Origin: an uncultured Clostridiaceae bacterium
Lineage (GTDB): Bacteria; Bacillota; Clostridia; Lachnospirales; Lachnospiraceae
Direction: 5' to 3'
Length of the DNA stretch: 11,604 nucleotides
Assembly: GCA_949948825.1 (NCBI GenBank)
Contig: CATLIJ010000054.1
Location: forward strand, 1-11,604
The notes under the pieces were generated by a model. It ran no database searches. It saw only the letters and a program-made list of their open reading frames with translations, and was not told where the DNA came from. A program made the position numbers and the translations under genes. Numbering within the stretch: the stretch's first letter is position 1; the number at the start of each line of letters is the position of its first letter. Of this stretch, positions 1-6,279 are shown in pieces.

Positions 1-10
1 CTCCTTATCC
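1..10 (-). promoter_or_regulatory. Shine-Dalgarno site of the next gene, whose start lies off the left edge
   Basis: Read on the minus strand the window ends in GGATAAGGAG, a good Shine-Dalgarno core. A start codon would be expected a few bases beyond the edge. Because ilvN lies immediately upstream, the missing gene is plausibly ilvC (ketol-acid reductoisomerase) or another branched-chain amino acid gene. This is inference, since no codon of it is visible. Confidence 0.45.
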
Positions 11-24
11 TTTCCTGCACGTCC

Positions 25-91
25 GGACAATCTGTTGTCCCAAACGCTGCTCTATTGTGCAAAGGCTCTCCCGCCGGACCCTCCGGCAGAG
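25..91 (-). other. Two hairpins in the leader between ilvN and the next gene
   Basis: On the minus strand the first hairpin (91 to 66) has the perfect core GCCGGA-GGG-TCCGGC (87 to 73), extended by CTCT/AGAG beyond a three-G bulge. The second (40 to 25) is GGACAA-CAGA-TTGTCC. A weaker AGGAA-TAG-TTCCT stem sits at 129-141. None is followed by a T run, so I do not call a terminator. They could be leader structure or RNA-processing sites before the next gene. No T-box signature was seen. The pairing is seen directly; any function is inference. Confidence 0.4.
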
Positions 92-157
92 ACTTCCTGA
101 CACGCCTCATTTCCTCCTCCCCTGCCTTAGGAACTATTCCTTAGAAAACTCCTCTTC

Positions 158-658
158 CTATGGCAGATACCGGATATCTTCAGAGCCTCTGGCCAATCCT
201 GTAAGTCCGGTTCTTGCCAGCTCCAAAATCTCATAATCCTCCAACAGATTGATCAGCGCATCCAGCTTTGACTGGTCGCCAGTCAGCATTACAGTCAGAG
301 AGTCCTTTCCCACATCCACAATGGTTGCCCGAAAAATATCGGAAATAGCGCCAATAGCCTGACGCTCGCTGGCATTGGCCTTCACCTTCACCATAATCAG
401 CTCCCGGTAAACCGACTGTCCTGGCTTTAGCTCCTTTATATCCCGCACATCCTCCAGCTTGCGCAGCTGCTTTTCAATCTGCTCCAGAATCTCCTGATCT
501 CCCAGAGACACCACTGTCATCCGGGAATACCGCTCATCTGCCGTGACACCTACGGTCAAGCTTTCAATATTATAACCGCGGCGGCTGAACAGCCCTGCCA
601 CCCGGCTTAGGACACCGGCCGTATTGTCCACCAGCAATGATAATACAATCCTATCCAT
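158..658 (-). CDS. ilvN: Acetolactate synthase small (regulatory) subunit IlvN
   Basis: This is the regulatory subunit of acetohydroxyacid synthase. It activates the catalytic IlvB subunit and carries valine feedback inhibition in isoleucine, valine and leucine synthesis in the cytoplasm. The 166-residue product is the usual length. An N-terminal ACT domain covers about residues 3-75, with the signature DNTAGVLSRVAGLF at 11-24 and GYNIESLTVG at 28-37. N12 and G15 align with N11 and G14 of E. coli IlvH, positions linked to valine binding, so valine sensitivity is expected. The C-terminal small-subunit domain covers about 85-158. I chose ATG at 658: AAAGGGTG lies 6 nt upstream, and a strong promoter at 689-717 would fall inside the coding sequence if the in-frame TTG at 730 were used. 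No ilvB is adjacent; the upstream neighbour is acylphosphatase. Confidence 0.95.
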   Translation of the reverse strand: MDRIVLSLLVDNTAGVLSRVAGLFSRRGYNIESLTVGVTADERYSRMTVVSLGDQEILEQIEKQLRKLEDVRDIKELKPGQSVYRELIMVKVKANASERQAIGAISDIFRATIVDVGKDSLTVMLTGDQSKLDALINLLEDYEILELARTGLTGLARGSEDIRYLP

Positions 659-664
659 GGTATT

Positions 665-672
665 CACCCTTT
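665..672 (-). promoter_or_regulatory. ilvN ribosome binding site
   Basis: AAAGGGTG on the minus strand lies 6 nt before the ATG at 658. It supports this start over the longer in-frame TTG start at 730. Confidence 0.65.
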
Positions 673-688
673 CTCTCGCGTTCCTATA

Positions 689-717
689 ATCATAGCAATC
701 CTGGTTCTGTTTGTCAA
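689..717 (-). promoter_or_regulatory. Sigma-A promoter of ilvN
   Basis: On the minus strand a perfect TTGACA -35 box (717-712) is followed by a 17-bp spacer and TATGAT (694-689). The TG of TGCTATGAT gives an extended -10. The predicted transcription start near 682 leaves a leader of about 25 nt to ATG 658, which just holds the ribosome binding site. A second TTGACA lies 13 bp further upstream (725-730) but has no matching -10. With so short a leader, attenuation after this start is unlikely, so any control probably acts on initiation or upstream. Confidence 0.8.
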
Positions 718-748
718 CTCCTTCTGTCAAAGCATGTCCATCATTAAA

Positions 749-836
749 TTACTGTTCACGGGGGGCATCTTCTTGCCCGTCTTCCACGGACAAAAGCTGG
801 GCGTTCGCCTGATGTGGAATCTAGCATGAACTGTAA
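749..836 (-). other. Nested inverted repeats, possible three-way RNA junction or operator
   Basis: The gene-free stretch 659-841 holds the ilvN promoter and, upstream of it, this dyad set. The outer arms, on the plus strand, are TTACTGTTCA (749-758) and TGAACTGTAA (827-836), which pair at 9 of 10 positions. Inside are TTCCAC (782-787) with GTGGAA (814-819), and a hairpin GGGCA-TCTTCT-TGCCC (763-778). Together they could fold as an outer stem enclosing two hairpins. The set lies just after the acylphosphatase stop and before the ilvN -35 box. It may therefore be a 3' untranslated structure of the upstream operon or a DNA operator. No T run follows, so it is not a classical terminator. Pairings this long can arise by chance in a region of this size. 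Confidence 0.3.
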
Positions 837-841
837 CATCA

Positions 842-1111
842 TTAATTCGCCATCTGGAACCCCTTCTCCTCCTTCAAAGGCAGATCCTTTGTCTCCATAT
901 CCTCAATCCGGATGTATGGCTGTCTGTGAAGGGCTGACACCAGATCCCACACAATGGCTTCCTCCCCCTGGGCCTCTAACTCCACCCGCCCGTCCATAAG
1001 ATTCTGCACATAGCCGGTCAGTCCCAGAGAGCGGGCAATCCGGCATGCCTGAAAACGGAATCCAACCCCCTGAACCCGTCCGGAAAAATAAAAATGTTTT
1101 CGCACCTTCAC
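842..1111 (-). CDS. acyP: Acylphosphatase
   Basis: This small cytoplasmic enzyme hydrolyses acyl phosphates to a carboxylate and phosphate; its physiological role in bacteria is poorly defined. The 89-residue length is typical. The phosphate-binding loop GRVQGVGFR lies at 11-19 with the catalytic arginine R19. The catalytic asparagine is N37 in GYVQNLMDGRV (33-43). The single alpha/beta fold fills the protein. The start is GTG at 1111, with GGGAGGG about 9 nt upstream; a second in-frame GTG two codons later could also serve. It lies 24 nt after the EFR1 gene stop and is the last gene of the nine-gene run. The following 183 nt separate it from ilvN. The family call is secure; the choice of start is slightly less so. 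Confidence 0.92.
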   Translation of the reverse strand: MKVRKHFYFSGRVQGVGFRFQACRIARSLGLTGYVQNLMDGRVELEAQGEEAIVWDLVSALHRQPYIRIEDMETKDLPLKEEKGFQMAN

Positions 1112-1135
1112 GGCCTTTTCCCTCCCTGACAGCAG

Positions 1136-1918
1136 CTATAAAATAAAAAACTCCGGTTCCTTTCTCTCGGCGCAAACCTTTTTCAGCTTATGCTTTACCA
1201 TTAACATCGCCATAACTGGAATTTTCCTGGCATTCTTTGGACACGCCTTCACACATCGCATACACACAATGCACCGTTTTGTATCTGTCACCTTTGGGTC
1301 TGTGCGGGAAATCGCCTGCACCGGACATTTCCGGATGCATTCCTTACAGCCATTGCAGGAAGAGCTCACTTTAATCTTTAAGGGCAGCACATGATACTTT
1401 TTCAGGGGACGATGACCAGGCACCTTCAGCTTGCCAATCCGGTAATTGCTGGTCATCTCCCAAAACCGGGTCCCAACCCTCCGGATAAACTGTCTGATTT
1501 TTCTCCGGTCTCCTTTATCCGGCCTTCCCTTTCCAATACCAGGGACAATATTGTGCTGGGCAGGGATTGCCGCCGCCGCAATGGGACGAAACCCCTGCCT
1601 TTCCATAATAAGCTTTAGTTCCAGAAGAGCATCCTCATAAGCCCGGTTTCCGTAAGTCACTACAAGCACAGCTGCTGTCTGACGCCCATGCAGCTTTTTC
1701 AGCCGCTCTGCCGCTGTGGCTGGCACCCTTCCCCCATACACCGGAACTCCCACGGTCACAGCCTCATTTTCAAGAAAATAATAATCCGGCCGCTGGCCCG
1801 GATCTGTTAAGTCCAACATTTCCTGTCTGATTGGAAGCTGCCCCATAATCCACTGGATTACAGCTTTTGTATTCTCTGTAGGACTAAAATAAACTCCTGT
1901 GATCTCCCTTATGTTCAT
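1136..1918 (-). CDS. EFR1-family protein: flavodoxin-like domain fused to 2[4Fe-4S] ferredoxin
   Basis: The 260-residue cytoplasmic protein is a predicted electron carrier. The N-terminal flavodoxin-like domain covers about 1-150. It has an FMN phosphate-binding loop YFSPTENTK at 10-18, VPVYGGRVP at 58-66 and VTYGNRAYED at 87-96. After a basic linker come two ferredoxin motifs: C188, C191, C194 and C198 followed by proline, and C216, C219, C222 and C226 followed by proline. Each should hold a [4Fe-4S] cluster. This layout matches the EFR1 ferredoxin family of anaerobic Firmicutes, whose partners are mostly unknown. The ATG overlaps the TGA of the 96-residue gene (ATGA, 1915-1918), so translation is probably coupled. 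That points to a partner encoded just upstream, but which protein it reduces cannot be read from the sequence. Confidence 0.9.
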   Translation of the reverse strand: MNIREITGVYFSPTENTKAVIQWIMGQLPIRQEMLDLTDPGQRPDYYFLENEAVTVGVPVYGGRVPATAAERLKKLHGRQTAAVLVVTYGNRAYEDALLELKLIMERQGFRPIAAAAIPAQHNIVPGIGKGRPDKGDRRKIRQFIRRVGTRFWEMTSNYRIGKLKVPGHRPLKKYHVLPLKIKVSSSCNGCKECIRKCPVQAISRTDPKVTDTKRCIVCMRCVKACPKNARKIPVMAMLMVKHKLKKVCAERKEPEFFIL

Positions 1919-2205
1919 CGGTACCTCTCCTCATACATCTGATTCAGCCACTCGGTTGCCTCCCAAAGTCCGTCTTTATGAAACGGAAATTTCCTCCTGA
2001 CCTTAGCTTCCTCCTCTGTGGCCTCAAAGCTCATTGGCTCCGGCCACACAATTGCCTCCAAAACGGTCTCCGTCCTGGGCTCTCCCTCCCCGTCTGCTTT
2101 CTCTGTCTCCTTTTTCTGAAGAAGATAGCGCATTCCCTGATAGCTTCCGGTAAACCGCCTTTTTTTCACAAAACCCAGGGAAATCTGACCATGCAAGTCA
2201 ATCAT
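1915..2205 (-). CDS. Unrecognised 96-residue protein
   Basis: I do not recognise the family with confidence. The N-terminal 30 residues (MIDLHGQISLGF, then basic and aromatic residues with the GSYQGMRY segment at 20-27) look like a small beta domain. A charged, probably flexible stretch follows at 31-47 (KKETEKADGEGEPRTET). The C-terminal part has IVWPEPMSFEATEEE at 52-66 and an amphipathic helix ending in WLNQMYEERYR. There is no signal peptide, membrane segment or cysteine. The gene is real on context: it overlaps both neighbours by 4 nt (ATGA at 2202-2205 and 1915-1918), and its codon use is like theirs. It could be an accessory or adaptor of the FliB-like or EFR1 protein, but that is inference. 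Confidence 0.75.
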   Translation of the reverse strand: MIDLHGQISLGFVKKRRFTGSYQGMRYLLQKKETEKADGEGEPRTETVLEAIVWPEPMSFEATEEEAKVRRKFPFHKDGLWEATEWLNQMYEERYR

Positions 2206-3395
2206 CGCAGAGCCTCCAGCATGGCATGTAATCCAAAAAGCGGATTTTCCAGGAAATCATTTTCCAGAAATTCCAGATTTTTGTCAGAATTTTCCACCTG
2301 TCTGGAATATTGCCACGCAGCCCGAATCATCGCCTCTTTTCCTGCCTTTCCTTGTGTTCCGTATACAAACAGACATCTTTCCCGGATTACCAATACGCCA
2401 AACACAGCCAGCTTGACCTTCCCAAACACATCCCCATCATAGACAGCTCCCAAAAGAAACGTATTCAGAAAATACAGAGCCAGATTCTCCCATGCCTGGG
2501 CAAGCATTGTGTTTTCCCTGTCAAATTCCTCACAAAGAGTATGATACTTTTCCCAGTCCCAGTCATGGTACAAAACCGTACACATCTCGTCCAGAAGCTT
2601 GCTCCAGTCCTCCAGCACAGGTTCCATCCCTCTCATCTGACGGAGCCATCCAGCCATACGAATCCGGCGTTCCGCCCACCTGGGCCTTTTTTTACCAGAT
2701 AAGCTTTTGTCCCCCTCCATCTCCTGCAGTTTCTTGTGAAAACGCTCCGGCGCACCAGAGGCCAGATACCGTCTGGCAAGCTTCTCTGCCCACCAGGTCC
2801 GGTCCTCCTCTGTATCCCAGTGTCTTTGGACATCATGGGCAAAAGCCAGCCCCATGGCCAGTCTTTCGTTCCAGGGAATCTGCCGGTCTCTCCAGATCCG
2901 GGCTGTCACCTCCCGGACCTTCTCCAGATCCGCTAAAATCCTTCTGGAAACCTCCCACAATTCCCTGCCAGAAACCCTTTCCCTGTCCTTTTGTATTTTT
3001 TCCACCCAGGCCCCGGAAGTTTCATCCTCCAGAATCATCCGCGCTGCCTCCGGACAGGACAGGGAAAGCATCACCTCCTGAAGCTGGCCATAATCCTCCT
3101 TATGTCTTGGATACTCCTTACAGCTCTGGCAAAGACCGTCCCGTCCCAGCTCCCTGTACACATCACATAATCCGTCAGAGTTATAAAACACACAGGCCCG
3201 CCGCCGCATCCGGAAACAACGCCTTTTTGAGTCCATGCCAAGCCGCAGGCGAAGCCCCAGCCTTCCTTTTACCTTTCGGTATGCCTCATAGGTTTTTCTG
3301 TCAATTTCAATCTGCCAGCCCTTACAGCACGTATCCTCACATTCTGCCCCCAGGCATACAAATCTGTCATAAATCTTCTGAATCCGATATTTCAT
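2202..3395 (-). CDS. fliB: FliB-like flagellin lysine N-methylase family protein
   Basis: The product has 397 residues. The N-terminus carries the FliB signature CLGAECEDTCCKGWQIEID (14-32), with C14, C19, C23 and C24. Further cysteines at 60, 68, 77, 89, 92 and 114 form a cysteine-rich region typical of the family, likely binding metal or an iron-sulfur cluster. The rest is mostly helical with many tryptophans and no membrane segment. In Salmonella, FliB methylates flagellin lysines; no flagellar gene is present here, so the substrate may differ. I chose ATG 3395 because a tandem Shine-Dalgarno lies 8 nt upstream. The in-frame ATG at 3455 would overlap nth by 40 nt and add residues unlike the family. 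The stop overlaps the next start (ATGA). The family call is firm, the substrate unknown. Confidence 0.85.
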   Translation of the reverse strand: MKYRIQKIYDRFVCLGAECEDTCCKGWQIEIDRKTYEAYRKVKGRLGLRLRLGMDSKRRCFRMRRRACVFYNSDGLCDVYRELGRDGLCQSCKEYPRHKEDYGQLQEVMLSLSCPEAARMILEDETSGAWVEKIQKDRERVSGRELWEVSRRILADLEKVREVTARIWRDRQIPWNERLAMGLAFAHDVQRHWDTEEDRTWWAEKLARRYLASGAPERFHKKLQEMEGDKSLSGKKRPRWAERRIRMAGWLRQMRGMEPVLEDWSKLLDEMCTVLYHDWDWEKYHTLCEEFDRENTMLAQAWENLALYFLNTFLLGAVYDGDVFGKVKLAVFGVLVIRERCLFVYGTQGKAGKEAMIRAAWQYSRQVENSDKNLEFLENDFLENPLFGLHAMLEALR

Positions 3396-3403
3396 AGACA
3401 CCA

Positions 3404-3415
3404 CTCCTTCTCCTT
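3404..3415 (-). promoter_or_regulatory. Tandem Shine-Dalgarno of the FliB-like gene
   Basis: AAGGAGAAGGAG on the minus strand is a duplicated Shine-Dalgarno core. The proximal copy lies 8 nt before ATG 3395. It fixes the start there rather than at ATG 3455 inside nth. Confidence 0.7.
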
Positions 3416-4051
3416 TTATACCCCTGCCTTTTTGCACACATCCTCCAGACAGCATCTGTCACAATAAGGCTTTGTCCGGGCTGTACACACTTCCCTTCCA
3501 TGATATACCAGCCGGTGGCAGAAGTCACTTCCCTCCTCTGGCGGAATAAGCTTCCACAACGCCATTTCCACCTTTTTTGGCTCCTTTATCCCATCCACCA
3601 GACCCATCCGGTTCACCAGACGGATGCAATGAGTGTCTGTCACAATCGCCGGTTTTCCAAACACATCCCCCATGATCAGATTAGCGCTTTTCCGCCCTAC
3701 CCCAGGCAATTTGAGAATCTTGTCAAAATCCTCCGGAATCCTCCCCCCATACTCCTCCTGCAGCATTTTCATACAGGCGCTGATATCTCTTGCCTTGCTG
3801 TGTCCCAGTCCGCAGGGACGGACAATGGCTTCAATCTCCTCCACTGTGGCTTCTGCCAAAGCTTCCACGCTGGGATATTTTTCATACAAGCCTTCCACCA
3901 CCACATTGACTCTGGCATCTGTACATTGAGCCGCCAGCCTCACGCTGACCAGCAGCTTCCACGCCTCATCATAATCCAGTGTACACCCGGCCTGGGGATA
4001 TTCCTTCTTCAGTCTCTTGATTATTTCCAAAGCAAGCTTCTTCTTTGTCAT
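3416..4051 (-). CDS. nth: Endonuclease III (DNA glycosylase/AP lyase)
   Basis: This base-excision repair enzyme removes oxidised pyrimidines and cleaves abasic sites. The 211 residues match the family length. The helix-hairpin-helix LPGVGRKSAN (115-124) contains catalytic K121, and the catalytic aspartate is D139 in VTDTH (137-141). The C-terminal [4Fe-4S] loop uses C189, C197, C200 and C206. The spacing C-x7-C-x2-C-x5-C has one residue more in the first interval than E. coli (x6). The N-terminal LLVSVRLAAQCTD segment (33-45) is typical. ATG 4051 has AAAGGAT about 5 nt upstream. The gene starts 12 nt after the YtvI-like gene and ends 20 nt before the FliB-like start, so it is almost certainly co-transcribed with both. 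Confidence 0.96.
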   Translation of the reverse strand: MTKKKLALEIIKRLKKEYPQAGCTLDYDEAWKLLVSVRLAAQCTDARVNVVVEGLYEKYPSVEALAEATVEEIEAIVRPCGLGHSKARDISACMKMLQEEYGGRIPEDFDKILKLPGVGRKSANLIMGDVFGKPAIVTDTHCIRLVNRMGLVDGIKEPKKVEMALWKLIPPEEGSDFCHRLVYHGREVCTARTKPYCDRCCLEDVCKKAGV

Positions 4052-4063
4052 TTTGTATCCTTT

Positions 4064-5188
4064 CTACTCCCCCCGCCGGAGCCTTTCAATCTCCTTTGCC
4101 AGCAGCTTTACATTTTCAATCATTGAATCAAAAATCCCGTACTCATAAAGCCTTATGGCCAAAATCCCTAAAGGAACCGCAAGAATCATCCCTGAAATAC
4201 CCTTAACCTTAAATCCAATATAAAGCAAAACCAAGGTAAACAGAGGAGGCAGCCCCATGGAATCACCCACCAGCTTTGGCTGTGCCATCTGTCTTGCCAC
4301 CTGGCTCACCACATACAAAAGCGCAAGCCCCAAAGCCAGCATATATTCTCCGGACAAAAGCTTCACCACAGCCCAGGGCAGCAGCACGGTTCCTGTTCCA
4401 AAGAGAGGGAGGAAATCCAGGATGGCCACCAATATAGCCAGCAAAAAAGCATACCGGATTCCCAAGACCAGAAAACCTGCCAGCAAAATAAATGCTACCA
4501 GAAACATAATCTTAAACTGAGCCAGAAAATATCCCCCGACCAGATGCCGGATATCCTCCCTCAGCTTCTGAAAATACTGTCTGCCTCCTGCTGGCAGATA
4601 TTTTCTCCAAAACGCCAGAATCCTTTCCCGTTCTGCCAGAAAAAAATAAGAAGACAAAATTGTCACAACCACATTGACCATTACATTGGGAATGCCCATG
4701 GCCATATTTCCTGCTGCCTCCACTGTGGGGGATGCAGCCTTCTGCACCAAAAGACTGATCATCTCCCCCACATTGCCAGTAAAATCACTCCACGCCTGCC
4801 CTACATTTTTCGGCAAAAACCGGGCCGCATCCTGAAACCGGAGAAAAAAGCGGTTCAAAGCTCCGGAAGCAGTCTCATACATTACAGGCAGATCTCTGGC
4901 CAGACTGGACGCCTGCATAAAAAGACGGGACAAAATAAAATACCCCAGCCCAATCACAAGCCCCAGGGCTGCCACAATAATCAGCACAGAGCTGTGCTTT
5001 CTGACAATTTTCACCTTGCTTTCCAGGAAACGCACCAAAGGATTGGCAGTCATGGCAATCAGCCATCCAATCACAAAAGGCATAAAATATCCAAGTAGTT
5101 TTGGCACAGCCCAACACACAGCCACGATTCCCAAAAAAGGAACTGCAATATTTAAAAGGATTCTTACATACCTTTTTATGGTTTCCAT
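4064..5188 (-). CDS. ytvI: YtvI-like sporulation permease, AI-2E transporter family
   Basis: The 374-residue polytopic membrane protein belongs to the AI-2E exporter/YtvI family. Hydrophobic segments cover about 9-47, 67-90, 165-185, 222-245, 247-275, 282-298 and 315-346. A soluble stretch sits at about 91-160. The family hallmarks DFLPLFGTGTVLLPWA (258-273) and PKLVGDSMGLPPL (304-316) are present. Length and arrangement resemble Bacillus subtilis YtvI, a protein linked to sporulation; its substrate is not established. The ATG at 5188 lies inside the end of hisC (13-nt overlap), with AGGTGAG only 3 nt upstream. Its translation may therefore depend on terminating ribosomes from hisC. A general AI-2E-type exporter role is the alternative. 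The family is firm; the sporulation role is inferred by similarity. Confidence 0.85.
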   Translation of the reverse strand: METIKRYVRILLNIAVPFLGIVAVCWAVPKLLGYFMPFVIGWLIAMTANPLVRFLESKVKIVRKHSSVLIIVAALGLVIGLGYFILSRLFMQASSLARDLPVMYETASGALNRFFLRFQDAARFLPKNVGQAWSDFTGNVGEMISLLVQKAASPTVEAAGNMAMGIPNVMVNVVVTILSSYFFLAERERILAFWRKYLPAGGRQYFQKLREDIRHLVGGYFLAQFKIMFLVAFILLAGFLVLGIRYAFLLAILVAILDFLPLFGTGTVLLPWAVVKLLSGEYMLALGLALLYVVSQVARQMAQPKLVGDSMGLPPLFTLVLLYIGFKVKGISGMILAVPLGILAIRLYEYGIFDSMIENVKLLAKEIERLRRGE

Positions 5189-6243
5189 CCACTCACCTGA
5201 TCTTCAAGAAATGCAAACAGCGCCTCCATCTCTTCCTCCCTACCAATGGTAATCCGCAGATAATTGGAAAGCCGTGGAGCATCAAAATATCTTACAAAAA
5301 TTCTTTCCCTCTGAAGAGCGGAAAAAAGCTCCGCAGCCGGAATCCGCTCATGGGAAGCAAAAATAAAATTCGCCATGGAATCCGGAAAGGTAAATCCCAG
5401 CTCCTGAAAACGCTTTTTGGCTTTCTCTCTGGTATGAACAATTTTTTCCAGGGTTTCCCGAAAATACGCTTCATCCTTCACTGCTTCTGTCCCAAGAGCC
5501 AGTGAGGGCAGATTCATGGTGTAAGAATTGTAGGAATATTTCACATCATTCATAGCCTGAATCAGCCGGGGGCTGCCCATGGCAAAGCCAATCCGCATCC
5601 CTGCCAGAGAACGGGATTTGCTGAAGGTCTGGACCACCAGCAGATTCTCATAGCGATCCAGCAGCTTTCGGGCTGACTCGCCGCCAAAATCAATATAAGC
5701 CTCATCCACAATCACAATCCCGTCCGGATTATGCCGGACAATCTCCTCCACCTGGGATAAATCCAGAAAAAGTCCTGTGGGAGCATTGGGATTTGGGAAA
5801 ATCACGCCCCCATTTTCTCTGAAATAGTCCTCCGGACGGATCAAAAATGCCTTGTCCAGGGCTGGCGTCTCATAGGGAATTCCAAATAATTCCGCCCAAA
5901 CCTTATAAAAGGAATAAGTGACATCTGGAAACAGCACTGGCTTCTCCGAGTTAAAAAAGGTCAGAAATGCTGTGGCCAGCACATCATCCGAGCCTACCCC
6001 CACAAACACCTGGTCCGCCCCCACCCCATAATATTCTGCCAGACAATCCACCAGAGCTCTGGCTGCCGGGTCCGGATATTTTCTTAAGCTTTCAAAATCC
6101 ATCTCCAAAAGCGCCTGCCTCACTCCCGGCGCAGGAGGATAAGGATTCTCATTGGTATTCAACTTAATAAGCTTCTCTCCCTTTGGCTGCTCCCCCGGAA
6201 CATAGGGAACCACTTTTCTGATATTTCTTTCCCAAGTCTTCAT
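5176..6243 (-). CDS. hisC: Histidinol-phosphate aminotransferase
   Basis: This PLP enzyme converts imidazole-acetol phosphate and glutamate to histidinol phosphate and 2-oxoglutarate in histidine synthesis. The 355 residues are the usual length. The N-terminal LNTNENPYPP lies at 28-37 and NPNAPTG at 151-157. D180 and Y183 are the PLP-contacting residues in VDEAY. The PLP lysine is K209 in TFSKSRSLAGMRIGFA, with phosphate-binding R217. The substrate carboxylate arginine is R330 in NYLRITIG. ATG 6243 has GGGAGG about 7 nt upstream. No other his gene is here; it follows another aminotransferase by 36 nt and overlaps the YtvI-like gene. HisC-type enzymes in some Firmicutes also transaminate phenylalanine and tyrosine precursors, so a second role is possible. 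Confidence 0.94.
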   Translation of the reverse strand: MKTWERNIRKVVPYVPGEQPKGEKLIKLNTNENPYPPAPGVRQALLEMDFESLRKYPDPAARALVDCLAEYYGVGADQVFVGVGSDDVLATAFLTFFNSEKPVLFPDVTYSFYKVWAELFGIPYETPALDKAFLIRPEDYFRENGGVIFPNPNAPTGLFLDLSQVEEIVRHNPDGIVIVDEAYIDFGGESARKLLDRYENLLVVQTFSKSRSLAGMRIGFAMGSPRLIQAMNDVKYSYNSYTMNLPSLALGTEAVKDEAYFRETLEKIVHTREKAKKRFQELGFTFPDSMANFIFASHERIPAAELFSALQRERIFVRYFDAPRLSNYLRITIGREEEMEALFAFLEDQVSGWKP

Positions 6244-6279
6244 GTGCTGGCCTCCCTGTCTGTTTCTTCCATTCTGCTG

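Noticed and set aside
1..110. Open minus-strand frame from ATG at 110 (MRRVRKSLPEGPAGEP...) to the window edge, with GGGAGG before it
   Set aside because: It is rich in Arg, Gly and Pro, matches no family I know, has no run of Ile, Val or Leu codons expected of an ilv leader peptide, and runs through both hairpins and the next gene's Shine-Dalgarno. Sequence beyond the left edge is needed to rule it out fully.
659..730. N-terminal extension of IlvN to the TTG at 730
   Set aside because: It adds 24 residues absent from the family, starts with a rare TTG, and covers the consensus promoter at 689-717.
659..841. T-box riboswitch upstream of ilvN
   Set aside because: No T-box consensus or antiterminator/terminator pair was found, and the mapped-by-eye promoter leaves only about 25 nt of leader.
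2492..3397. Long plus-strand reading frame of 301 codons opposite the FliB-like gene
   Set aside because: Proline- and serine-rich antisense shadow of a recognisable gene; no family signal and no matching upstream signals.
3396..3455. N-terminal extension of the FliB-like protein to ATG 3455
   Set aside because: It overlaps nth by 40 nt and lacks family similarity, while a tandem Shine-Dalgarno sits 8 nt before ATG 3395.
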